Assembly (NCBI GenBank): GCA_014584395.1
Contig: JACTMY010000010.1
Coordinates: 124,001 to 188,000, forward strand
DNA: 64,000 bases
Source: Planctomycetota bacterium
GTDB taxonomy: Bacteria; Planctomycetota; Planctomycetia; Gemmatales; HRBIN36
Direction: 5' to 3'
How positions within the stretch are numbered: position 1 is the first letter of the stretch; each line of letters begins with the position of its first letter. The notes under the pieces were generated by a model. The model had not been told where the DNA came from and made no database searches. It saw only the letters and a program-made list of their open reading frames with translations. A program made the position numbers and the translations under genes. Of this stretch, positions 1 to 7,150 are shown piece after piece.

Positions 1-924
1 TGGCTGCGGGTCGGCACCCCCTGGGCGGGGAAAAATTGGGGCATGATCCACATCCCCCGCATCGGCCAGGAAGTCATCGTCGATTTTCTCGAAGGGGATC
101 CCGATCAACCGATCATCGTCGGCAGCGTCTACAACGCCGACATGATGCCCCCCTATCCCTTGCCGGACAACAAGACGCAGTCCGGCGTCAAGAGCCGCAG
201 TTCGCTCAAGGGCACGCCGACGGACTTCAACGAATTGCGGTTCGAAGACAAGAAAGACGCGGAACACGTCTATTTCCACGCACAAAAGGACTTCTTCCGC
301 GTCGTCGAGCACAATGATGATCTCAAGGTGGGCTTTGGCGTCAAGGAAGGCATCAAGACGCATGAAGACGGCAGCCAAACGGTGGCCATCTACAACAATC
401 AAAAAATCAACGTCGGCGATAAGAAATGCAAGGATGGCAGCCAAACGGAAACCATTTGGAACAATCAGACCGTAACGATCGGCGCGGGGAAGACGGAATC
501 CAATAAAGGCGACCAAACGGTCAAAATCTGGAATAATCAAGAAATTGTCGTGGGTGATGGCAAGGGTGCCAATCCGGATGGCAGCCAAACCGAGACGATT
601 TGGAAAAATCAAACGCTGATCATCAAGGAAGGTGATCGCACCAAGACCATCGAGAAAGGGAATGAAACCATCACGCTTAAAAAAGGGAATCGTGAAACCA
701 CTCTGGATCAAGGGAATGACACGCTTACCCTGAAGCAAGGCAACCTGACCATCGAAGCCAAAGCGGGGAAAATTGAGATTTCCGCCGCGCAGAGCATTGA
801 ACTCAAAGTGGGCGGGAACAGCATCAAAATCGAACAATCCGGCGTCACCATGAAGGGCATCATGTGCGAGGTGAACGGGTCGGCCCAAACGACCATCAAG
901 GGCGGCGTGGTCATGATCAATTAA
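1..924 (+). CDS. vgrG: Type VI secretion spike protein VgrG, 3' part (5' end outside window)
   Basis: The frame is open from the first base, so 307 C-terminal residues of a longer protein are visible. The first ~40 residues form the conserved OB-fold and neck of VgrG ([18 protein letters not shown], then [10 protein letters not shown]), followed by the usual NELRFEDKK and YFHAQKDF segments. VgrG trimers sit on the Hcp tube and are fired with the PAAR tip. The second half is a beta-helical needle: four units built around GSQTxxIWNNQ about 23 residues apart, then ~10-residue GNxT units, ending in a hydrophobic VVMIN tail. No effector domain follows the needle. The DUF6931-like and PAAR genes follow on the same strand, a normal VgrG cassette order. 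Confidence 0.93.
   Translation, partial: WLRVGTPWAGKNWGMIHIPRIGQEVIVDFLEGDPDQPIIVGSVYNADMMPPYPLPDNKTQSGVKSRSSLKGTPTDFNELRFEDKKDAEHVYFHAQKDFFRVVEHNDDLKVGFGVKEGIKTHEDGSQTVAIYNNQKINVGDKKCKDGSQTETIWNNQTVTIGAGKTESNKGDQTVKIWNNQEIVVGDGKGANPDGSQTETIWKNQTLIIKEGDRTKTIEKGNETITLKKGNRETTLDQGNDTLTLKQGNLTIEAKAGKIEISAAQSIELKVGGNSIKIEQSGVTMKGIMCEVNGSAQTTIKGGVVMIN
340..640 (+). repeat. In-frame tandem repeats coding the VgrG needle
   Basis: Copies of the DNA word ggcagccaaac occur near 371, 436 and 580, with a diverged copy (gcgaccaaac) near 510. Each starts a unit coding roughly GSQTxxIWNNQxxxxGxGK. Spacing is about 66-75 bases, always a multiple of three, so repeat gain or loss would change needle length without shifting frame. 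Confidence 0.7.
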
Positions 925-958
925 TGGCAGCTTCTTATCCTGATGGATCGAGCGCGAC

Positions 959-1549
959 ATGACGACCTTATCGAAAATCACCTTCAAGCAAGCGCAAGAG
1001 GTCAGCCAACTCTTTGGCAAGCCCCCGCCCCTGAGCGAGGAAGCGATGAAGTTGTTGCAGCCATCCCAGACGCCCGCTCAATTCATCGAACAGCTTGCGA
1101 GCAAACACATGCTGCATGACGCTGTCACGTTTCTCTGCCATGCCCTGCCGAAACGAGAAGCCATCTGGTGGGGCCTGCAATGCGCCAAGGAGGCCCATGG
1201 CTCCGCCCCGGCCGACCCGGTGAAGAAAGCCCTGCAAGCCACAGAGAAATGGGTGCTGGAAACCACCGAGGAAGCCCGCCGCGCCACGCAATCCGCGGCT
1301 GAGGCGGCCAAGCTGGAGACCCCCGCTGGCATGACGGCTTACGCCGTCTTCGTGAGCGGCGGCAGCGTCGCTCCGCCAACCGTGACCGAGGAAGTCAAAC
1401 CGCCCGAGCACTTGACGCCGCTCATGGTCGCATCGGCCATCAAACTATGCACCGTGCAAACGCAGCCTGAGAAAGCCGATGAAAAGTTGAAGCACTTCCA
1501 ACAGATCGGGTTGGACGTCGCTTCAGGCAAGAATGTTTGGAAAAAATAA
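959..1549 (+). CDS. DUF6931-like T6SS-associated protein
   Basis: This gene codes a 196-residue soluble protein with no signal peptide or membrane segment. It is mostly helical, with a conserved-looking ALPKREAIWWG stretch at residues 62-72 and an Ala/Glu-rich middle. I associate the REAxWW motif plus position between vgrG and PAAR with the DUF6931 family, whose biochemical role is unknown. It may act as a loading or adaptor protein for the spike, but that is inference from position only. It lies 34 bases after vgrG and 20 bases before the PAAR gene, so the three are probably one transcript. The ATG at 959 has only a weak ribosome site. Confidence 0.7.
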   Translation: MTTLSKITFKQAQEVSQLFGKPPPLSEEAMKLLQPSQTPAQFIEQLASKHMLHDAVTFLCHALPKREAIWWGLQCAKEAHGSAPADPVKKALQATEKWVLETTEEARRATQSAAEAAKLETPAGMTAYAVFVSGGSVAPPTVTEEVKPPEHLTPLMVASAIKLCTVQTQPEKADEKLKHFQQIGLDVASGKNVWKK

Positions 1550-1569
1550 CCCATCGCAGGGGAAGCATC

Positions 1570-1860
1570 ATGGGAATGCCAGCCGCTCGTTTAGGTGATC
1601 CACACGTCTGCCCCATGGTGACAGGGGTCGTCCCGCACGTGGGCGGACCGATTCTCCCGGCCTGCTGCCCCACGGTGCTCATCGGCGGGATGCCCGCGGC
1701 TCGGGTCAGCGACATGGCCACGTGCGTCGGCCCTCCTGACGTGATCGCCATGGGGAGTGCCACGGTGCTCATCGGCGGGATGCCCGCGGCCCGCTTGGGC
1801 GACTCCACCGCGCATGGCGGCGTGATCGTCATGGGCTTCCCCACGGTATTGATCGGCTAA
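1570..1860 (+). CDS. PAAR-domain spike tip protein
   Basis: A 96-residue PAAR protein, the sharp metal-binding tip that caps VgrG. It contains MPAARLGDPHVCP at the start and two further MPAAR motifs, each followed by a loop with Cys or His (DMATC, DSTAHGG), and ends in GFPTVLIG. The whole gene is a PAAR domain with no C-terminal toxin extension. I chose the ATG at 1570, preceded by an AGGGGAAG ribosome site, rather than the ATG at 1537, which lies inside the upstream gene. The family normally binds Zn through three His and one Cys. It is the last gene of the cassette, and the next gene is convergent. Confidence 0.93.
   Translation: MGMPAARLGDPHVCPMVTGVVPHVGGPILPACCPTVLIGGMPAARVSDMATCVGPPDVIAMGSATVLIGGMPAARLGDSTAHGGVIVMGFPTVLIG
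1670..1790 (+). repeat. 31-bp direct repeat inside the PAAR gene
   Basis: Bases 1670-1700 and 1760-1790 are identical over 31 positions, exactly 90 bases (30 codons) apart. Both code the VLIGGMPAA segment. A third, shorter and diverged copy occurs at about 1841-1858. This reflects the internal threefold pseudo-symmetry of the PAAR fold, with unusually recent identity at DNA level. Confidence 0.8.
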
Positions 1861-1888
1861 TCGGCCTGCCGCCCAGGCCGTGCCGACC

Positions 1889-2575
1889 TCAGGGAAACCA
1901 CGTGGACACTTCCTCCAAGGACTTGCGCCGCAAGTTGGGCACTTCGCAGTCAGCCGCGGGATACCCAATGGGGAACAGGATGTAGGGCCGTTCATTGGCT
2001 GGCCGCTTAAGCAGCTTGTTCAAAAACCCCATCGGGCTGGGAGTATGGGTGAGCGTCGCCAGCCCCATCATGTGCAGCGCGGCGATGAAAAAGCCGCAGG
2101 CAATGCCCACGCTTTCCTTGGTGTAATAGTTCTTGCGAACGCCTTCCGCCTCGCCCGGGCTCCATAACTCCTCAAAAACCACGACAATCCAAGGGACGAT
2201 TTCCAAAAAGGGCTTGTGCCAATCCGTGCCGAGCGGGCGCAGCGCTTCCTTCCAGGATTCGGGCATGCGTCCTCCTTCATACGATTGCCTTTCTTCCTCC
2301 TCCGCGGCTTCACGAATTCGTTTCTTCAGGCTCGGATCGCTGATGGCCACGAAGTGCCACGGTTGGCGATGGGCGCCCGATGGTGCCGAGGAAGCGGTTT
2401 GGATGGCCCAGGCGATCAACTCCCGGGGCACCGGTTCATTCGAAAAATGCCGCACGCTGCGGCGTGCTTGCAAATGATCATGAAAGTCCAGGGCTCGTTG
2501 CTGCATCTCCTCGATGGGAAGCCGCGTTGGGCGATAGGGAATGAAGGCCGGTTGATCGTCGGACAGATGGGCCAT
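1889..2575 (-). CDS. FMN-dependent nitroreductase, iodotyrosine-deiodinase-like
   Basis: A 228-residue nitroreductase-fold flavoprotein. RRSVRHFS (38-45) and APSGAHRQPWHF (64-75) match the FMN phosphate and isoalloxazine contacts. A later KESVGIACG and THTPSPMGFLNKLLKRP resemble the iodotyrosine deiodinase-like branch more than the NfsA/NfsB branch. Members reduce nitro, quinone or halogenated aromatics with NAD(P)H; the substrate here is unknown. The start at 2575 is supported by a GGGAGGA ribosome site, and the longer upstream reading has no such support. The gene is convergent with the PAAR gene and divergent from the large secreted protein. Confidence 0.88.
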   Translation of the reverse strand: MAHLSDDQPAFIPYRPTRLPIEEMQQRALDFHDHLQARRSVRHFSNEPVPRELIAWAIQTASSAPSGAHRQPWHFVAISDPSLKKRIREAAEEEERQSYEGGRMPESWKEALRPLGTDWHKPFLEIVPWIVVVFEELWSPGEAEGVRKNYYTKESVGIACGFFIAALHMMGLATLTHTPSPMGFLNKLLKRPANERPYILFPIGYPAADCEVPNLRRKSLEEVSTWFP

Positions 2576-2689
2576 GGATGATCCTCCCTGCGGCCTGGCT
2601 AAGGGGGAAACGATTCCCCTTCCAGAAAGAGAAGAGCAGGCTAAAATGTCTTGGTTCAACATAGTCACTTTAACACAAAGGGGGCAACC

Positions 2690-4855
2690 ATGCGGGGATG
2701 GATAATGGCTGGCCTTGCAAGCATCATCTGCGCCTGGTGTTGGTTGCTCCCCACAGGCTCCCAGCCGCCGCCCTCGGCCGCCGCCGCATTGGAAAAGGTT
2801 TCTCCTGCCCTCAAGATGCTTCCCGAGAACGCCGCATTGTTCCAGTCCTATCTGCGCCTGGGCGAACAATGGCAGCGGTTGCAATCCAGCCAGGCTTGGA
2901 AGAAGTTCACCCAGCTCTCCTTCGTGCAGGACGCATGGGCGCAAATCAAGGCCGTGCCGCTGGGACCGGACGGCATGCCCCTACAAAATTGGTTCGAACA
3001 GCATGCCTTTCAGGAACAGTGGAAGATGATCCGCCCCTTGCTCCAGCAAGAAGTGTTTTTGTACGCGGGCGAGGACGTCAGCCAACTTTTCTCCCTGCTC
3101 GGCCACCTCAACGCTGCGATCACTGCCGCGCGCTTCGAGCATACCTTCGTCGTCGATCGCGGCAATCTAGCCCTGGACCAAGTCCGTCAAATGCTCTACA
3201 CGCTGAACGAACATTGGGATGACCTGGTCGTGCCGGACGTCATGGTCGGCTTCAAGGTTCCCGATCAGCGGCTGGCCGAGACCATGCGGACCAAGCTCAA
3301 GATGGAGTGGCTCATCCAATTGCAGGCCCTGCCCATATGGAAGGATCGCGTGCGCTTGCAAAAGCTGGGCGGGGTCGAATACCTCACGCTCCAGTGGGAC
3401 GGCAAGATGGTTCCCTGGGAGCTGTTTCCCTGGAAAGAATTCGAGGACGAAGAGGGGGAGTTTGAAGATCTGCGCGACCATCTCCGCGCCCTCAAGGGCG
3501 TCGTTTGCATCGGTTTGAAGGAGCAGTATTTCATCGTGAGCTTGAGCGAATCCACCGAATTCATCGCGGATTTGTCCAAGGGGCCGCGTTTGCTGGAGAG
3601 GAAAGAATTGGCCCCCCTGGCCGGTCTGGCCGATCGGGCCATTTGCGGGATTTCCTACCTGTGCTCCGATCTCCGCGGCACCACGACCTCGCAAACCATG
3701 CAGGAGTGGCTCGATGAGATGGATGAGATTCTGGAAGACTTCAACGTCGATGAGAAAATCGCCGAGCGGATCAAGGCCGACCTCGAAGCCTTGATCGATG
3801 AATGGCTGACCTACGAGACGGAATTTGGCGCCTTGGTCAGTTGCAGCATGCTCGCGCCGAACGGCTATGAAACCCGTGAATGGGACTACAGTCGTTATCC
3901 CCTCGTCGATGGCTCCAAGCCGCTTTCCTTGTTGTCGCATCTGGGGGGGCAGCCCTGCGCCGCCCACGTGGGGCGCGCCAAGCACCATGCGGAAGTCTAC
4001 GAATTGGCGTCCAAATGGGTCCCCATCGCTCATCGGCACATGGAAACCCTCCTCCTTCCCATATGGCCCGATGAATTCAAGAACGCCTATCAGGACGTCA
4101 TGCGCTGGGTCAAACCCCTCGCGGCACGGTTCGATCGCGCCAATCGACTGTTCATCGCGTCCATGGATGATGGACAAACCGGATGGGTCTTGGACGCCCA
4201 ATGGCAAAGCCAACAGTGGCATAGGGTCTTGCCCAAAAGCCCCGATGCGCTGCCCATGTTGGAATTCGGCGCCATCCTGGCGGTGAAGAATCCGGCCCAT
4301 TGCCGCCAAGCCTGCGAGGAATATCGGTTGATCTTCAACGAAACCATGGCCCACTTACAAACCTGGTGGCCTAACTTACCGCCATTCGAAATACCTTCCC
4401 CCGAAGTGAAAGAACAAGGCGGCCACACCTACTTTCACTTTGCGCTGCCCAAGTCGTGGGGCTTGGACGAACAGATGGCGCCGACCGGCGGTTTGTCAAA
4501 ACAGGTCGGCGTGCTGGCGCTATCACCGAAGCACGCGGAAAGGCTTTTGCGCCCCACTCCCTTGCAATGGCCCAAGGACACGCTGTCCGAATGGAGTGAC
4601 CGCCCGCTGGCCAGCGTCACTTACGTCCGCACGGGCGAGTTGATCCGGAAAACGCTCCCCTGGTACGATTTCCTCCTGCAGGCCGATGGCATGGGCATCA
4701 AGGATTCCCTGGGATGGTCGGATCAAGTTTGCCGCGAGGCGCGCGAGCTGATTGAATTTCTCGCCTGCTGGGAGGGATATTACAGCGTGACGCATCAGGA
4801 CAAGAACGTCCTGGTGACGCGTTCCTTTTGGGTCTTCACCGACTGGGCCAAGTAA
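2690..4855 (+). CDS. Large secreted protein of unknown function
   Basis: A 721-residue protein that begins with a clear signal peptide (MRGWIMAGLASIICAWCWLL) followed by a Pro/Ala-rich stretch. The rest is soluble, rich in Trp and acidic residues (for example EFEDEEGEFEDL near residue 250), with no further membrane segment and no motif I can name. The opening LPENAALFQSYLRL resembles the start of planctomycete secreted proteins that compute a per-domain score over several repeated alpha/beta units, but I would not assign a family. The start at 2690 follows an AAGGGGG ribosome site; an ATG 39 bases upstream would bury the signal peptide. It stands alone, with a divergent nitroreductase before it and a convergent regulator after it. 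Confidence 0.8.
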   Translation: MRGWIMAGLASIICAWCWLLPTGSQPPPSAAAALEKVSPALKMLPENAALFQSYLRLGEQWQRLQSSQAWKKFTQLSFVQDAWAQIKAVPLGPDGMPLQNWFEQHAFQEQWKMIRPLLQQEVFLYAGEDVSQLFSLLGHLNAAITAARFEHTFVVDRGNLALDQVRQMLYTLNEHWDDLVVPDVMVGFKVPDQRLAETMRTKLKMEWLIQLQALPIWKDRVRLQKLGGVEYLTLQWDGKMVPWELFPWKEFEDEEGEFEDLRDHLRALKGVVCIGLKEQYFIVSLSESTEFIADLSKGPRLLERKELAPLAGLADRAICGISYLCSDLRGTTTSQTMQEWLDEMDEILEDFNVDEKIAERIKADLEALIDEWLTYETEFGALVSCSMLAPNGYETREWDYSRYPLVDGSKPLSLLSHLGGQPCAAHVGRAKHHAEVYELASKWVPIAHRHMETLLLPIWPDEFKNAYQDVMRWVKPLAARFDRANRLFIASMDDGQTGWVLDAQWQSQQWHRVLPKSPDALPMLEFGAILAVKNPAHCRQACEEYRLIFNETMAHLQTWWPNLPPFEIPSPEVKEQGGHTYFHFALPKSWGLDEQMAPTGGLSKQVGVLALSPKHAERLLRPTPLQWPKDTLSEWSDRPLASVTYVRTGELIRKTLPWYDFLLQADGMGIKDSLGWSDQVCREARELIEFLACWEGYYSVTHQDKNVLVTRSFWVFTDWAK

Positions 4856-4876
4856 GATCGACCGCTCCCGCGGCCA

Positions 4877-5497
4877 CTAGCCCGAGGACAGAGGGCCATT
4901 CGCCGCGGCGGATCGCGCCCGGCCTGGCGAACGCTGCACATCGATCCGATCCATGATCAAGCTGACCATCTGTTCAAGGAGGGGCAAGTAATCGGTGCCG
5001 GCGATCATTTCGACTTGCGTCAGGAGGAGCCGTTTCCGTTCCAAGCGATCAATGAAATAACAGACACCCTCATGGGTCAGCGGGCCGCCCGTGCCCTGCA
5101 AGGAGAGCAGTTCATCGACGTCGGTAGGCCCCAGTTGAGCGGCGCGATCGGGATTCGCCTCCATCCAGGCGAGCAATTCGGGCTGCTGAGCCAGAATTTC
5201 ATCCCGGGGCACGGGGGCTTTGGGGCCGCGCAAGCGCCGCAGCAACTCGGGCAGCGGCGCCTCGACCAATTCCTCAACGGTAAAGCCCAAAGCCGTGGCA
5301 CAGGCCCTCAAGGTGTCCCCCCGCAGGCGGACCGAAGGCTGGGTCATGATGTTGCGCGCTGTTAAGCGGTTGAGATGGGCGGCCTCGGCAAACGCTTTTT
5401 GCGTCCAGCCCCGTTCCCGCACCAGACGGGCAATCCGTTGCGACAGCGATAAGCGGCGATCGTTGGACTTCTCCATGGCGTCCACGTGTTTCATCAT
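4877..5497 (-). CDS. XRE-like helix-turn-helix regulator
   Basis: A 206-residue protein with a Cro/C1-type helix-turn-helix at about residues 18-75 (RIARLVRERGWTQKAFAEAA, then NRLTARNI and LRACATALGFTVEEL). The C-terminal ~120 residues are helical and match nothing I recognise. It probably binds DNA as a dimer; targets are unknown. It starts only 6 bases after the stop of the gamma-carbonic-anhydrase-like gene, so the two are likely cotranscribed. Starts at 5497, 5494 and 5476 are all possible, and none has a strong ribosome site, consistent with translational coupling. Confidence 0.85.
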   Translation of the reverse strand: MMKHVDAMEKSNDRRLSLSQRIARLVRERGWTQKAFAEAAHLNRLTARNIMTQPSVRLRGDTLRACATALGFTVEELVEAPLPELLRRLRGPKAPVPRDEILAQQPELLAWMEANPDRAAQLGPTDVDELLSLQGTGGPLTHEGVCYFIDRLERKRLLLTQVEMIAGTDYLPLLEQMVSLIMDRIDVQRSPGRARSAAANGPLSSG

Positions 5498-5503
5498 GAA
5501 GGG

Positions 5504-6025
5504 TTACTGCCCCATCCATGGCGGCGGAAAGGCGCCAGCCGCGTATTGACGGGCAAGTTCAAGATAGCGTTGGTTGATGGATTGCGTCCTGCGCACTTCT
5601 TCCTCGGTCACCGGTCGAACCACTTTGCCGGGGATGCCCATGACCAGGCTGCGGGGCGGAATGCGGGTGCGTTCGGTCACGATGGCCCCGGCCGCGATGA
5701 TGCATTCCTCGCCCACGACCGATCCTCCCAAGAGTCGGCAGCCGATGCCGCACAAAGTGCCGCGACCGATGCGGACGCCGTGCAGCAAGGCCAGATGGCC
5801 GGCCACGACGCCCTCCTCGATGACCTGCGGCGCGTCATGATCCGCGTGCACAATGCAGCCATCCTGCAGATTGACGTTTTTCCCCACGGTCAAGCGCGCC
5901 ACGTCGCCGCGGAGCACGCAGCCGAACCAGATATTGGCCCCGGTCAGCAGCTTCACGTCGCCGGTGATCACGGCCGTTTCCGCGACGAAACAGTCACCAA
6001 TGGCCCGCATCCGACTGGCTGACAT
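5504..6025 (-). CDS. Gamma-carbonic anhydrase-like left-handed beta-helix protein
   Basis: A 173-residue hexapeptide-repeat protein of the YrdA/PaaY group. The three zinc ligands of the gamma class are in place: His60 (CIVHAD), His77 and His82 (GHLALLHG). The C-terminal helix follows MGIPGKVVRPVTEEE, as usual in this family. Many such proteins lack strong CO2 hydration activity, so enzymatic function is not certain. It is the first gene of a two-gene leftward unit with the HTH regulator and is divergent from the DHH phosphoesterase. Confidence 0.9.
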   Translation of the reverse strand: MSASRMRAIGDCFVAETAVITGDVKLLTGANIWFGCVLRGDVARLTVGKNVNLQDGCIVHADHDAPQVIEEGVVAGHLALLHGVRIGRGTLCGIGCRLLGGSVVGEECIIAAGAIVTERTRIPPRSLVMGIPGKVVRPVTEEEVRRTQSINQRYLELARQYAAGAFPPPWMGQ

Positions 6026-6047
6026 AAAGCATCTCTCCCGTGTTCGA

Positions 6048-6053
6048 TATAAT
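6048..6053 (+). promoter_or_regulatory. Possible -10 box between divergent genes
   Basis: TATAAT at 6048-6053 lies in the 67-base gap between the gamma-carbonic-anhydrase-like gene and the DHH phosphoesterase, 40 bases before the latter. No good -35 hexamer sits at the expected 16-18 base distance, so this is weak. Confidence 0.3.
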
Positions 6054-6092
6054 AACTTACCATTTTCCCCGGCCTACAAGGAATGCGAAAAA

Positions 6093-7097
6093 ATGGCAAT
6101 CGATTGGCAACTTCTCCCTCCGTGGCTGCAGAAGGTTCGCAACGTGATACTCGTAACGCATATGCGGCCGGATGGCGACGGCATCGGCTCCCAACTGGCC
6201 CTGGCGGAAGCCTTGCGCTCGAAGGGGATCAAGGTCCGCGTCGTCATCCCGACGAGCTTCCCCGCCCGGTATCGCTTTCTCGATCCCGAACAGGAAATCA
6301 CGGTTTTCACCCCTCCCGGCGATGAGCTGCGCGACGCGGACGGCATCATCGTCATGGATACGGGGACGTGGAATCAACTGGGCAAGTTTGCCGACTTCAT
6401 GAAATCCATGGACGTGCCCAAACTCGTGATCGATCATCACCTGACGCAGGACGATCTCAACGCCACGCGCTTGGTGGACATCACCGCGGAAGCGACGGGC
6501 CGCCTGACTTTCGAAGCCATCCAGGCGCTTGGCCAAGCCGTGACGCCGCGGATGGCGGAATGCCTGTTCACGGCCCTGGCCATGGATACCGGCTGGTTTC
6601 GGCACAACAACACAAGCCATCGCTCCTTTGCCTTGGCGGCGCAGCTCGTCGAGGCAGGCGCCCGGCCCGAGGTCCTGTACCGCGAACTCTTCGAGAACAA
6701 TTCCTTGGGGCGGCACAAGCTCACGGGCTTGATCCTCGAACGCACAACCCTAGCCGCCAACGGCTTGATCGCCCATACCTTCATCCAGGCCAGCGATTAC
6801 GCCCAGACCGGCGCCATGCCGCCCGACAGCGAGGACATGGTCAACTGGACCTTGAGCCTGCAGGGCGTGGAGATCGGCTTGCTTTTCATCGAACAGCCAG
6901 CGGGCGGCACGAAAGTCAGTTTCCGGTCCAAGAAAAAACTCAACGTGGGCCGCCTGGCCGAGCAATTCGGAGGCGGCGGCCATGCCGCGGCCGCAGGTGC
7001 GATTGTCCACGCTCCCTTAAATGAGGTCAGGGAGCAAGTGCTGCTGGCCGTCATCCGAGCCATGGATCCCGAACGCAACCCAAATTGTGCCGAATGA
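6093..7097 (+). CDS. DHH-family phosphoesterase, NrnA-like oligoribonuclease/pAp phosphatase
   Basis: A 334-residue two-domain DHH/DHHA1 enzyme. The metal motifs are all present: THMRPDGDG (22-30), VMDTGTW with Asp89, the signature IDHH (113-116), and ALAMDTGWFRHN. The DHHA1 substrate-binding GGGGHAAAAG lies at 293-302. NrnA-type proteins degrade 2-5 nt RNAs to monomers and dephosphorylate pAp, which fits a cytoplasmic housekeeping role; some relatives act on c-di-AMP products (pApA). Start 6093 follows an AAGGA site; the much longer upstream reading would run through the divergent gene. The gene is convergent with the kinase. Confidence 0.9.
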   Translation: MAIDWQLLPPWLQKVRNVILVTHMRPDGDGIGSQLALAEALRSKGIKVRVVIPTSFPARYRFLDPEQEITVFTPPGDELRDADGIIVMDTGTWNQLGKFADFMKSMDVPKLVIDHHLTQDDLNATRLVDITAEATGRLTFEAIQALGQAVTPRMAECLFTALAMDTGWFRHNNTSHRSFALAAQLVEAGARPEVLYRELFENNSLGRHKLTGLILERTTLAANGLIAHTFIQASDYAQTGAMPPDSEDMVNWTLSLQGVEIGLLFIEQPAGGTKVSFRSKKKLNVGRLAEQFGGGGHAAAAGAIVHAPLNEVREQVLLAVIRAMDPERNPNCAE

Positions 7098-7150
7098 TTG
7101 ACACGGCATGGCGGCTGGCGTGAAGTTGAACCAGGAACTGGTGCGGCGGG

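Noticed and set aside
340..640. Regularly spaced repeats considered as a CRISPR-like array
   Set aside because: They are in-frame coding repeats of the VgrG needle, with no conserved spacer length and no cas genes.
3167..4354. Long minus-strand open frame opposite the 721-residue secreted protein
   Set aside because: A shadow frame without signal, motif or ribosome site; the plus-strand gene has a signal peptide and a good ribosome site.
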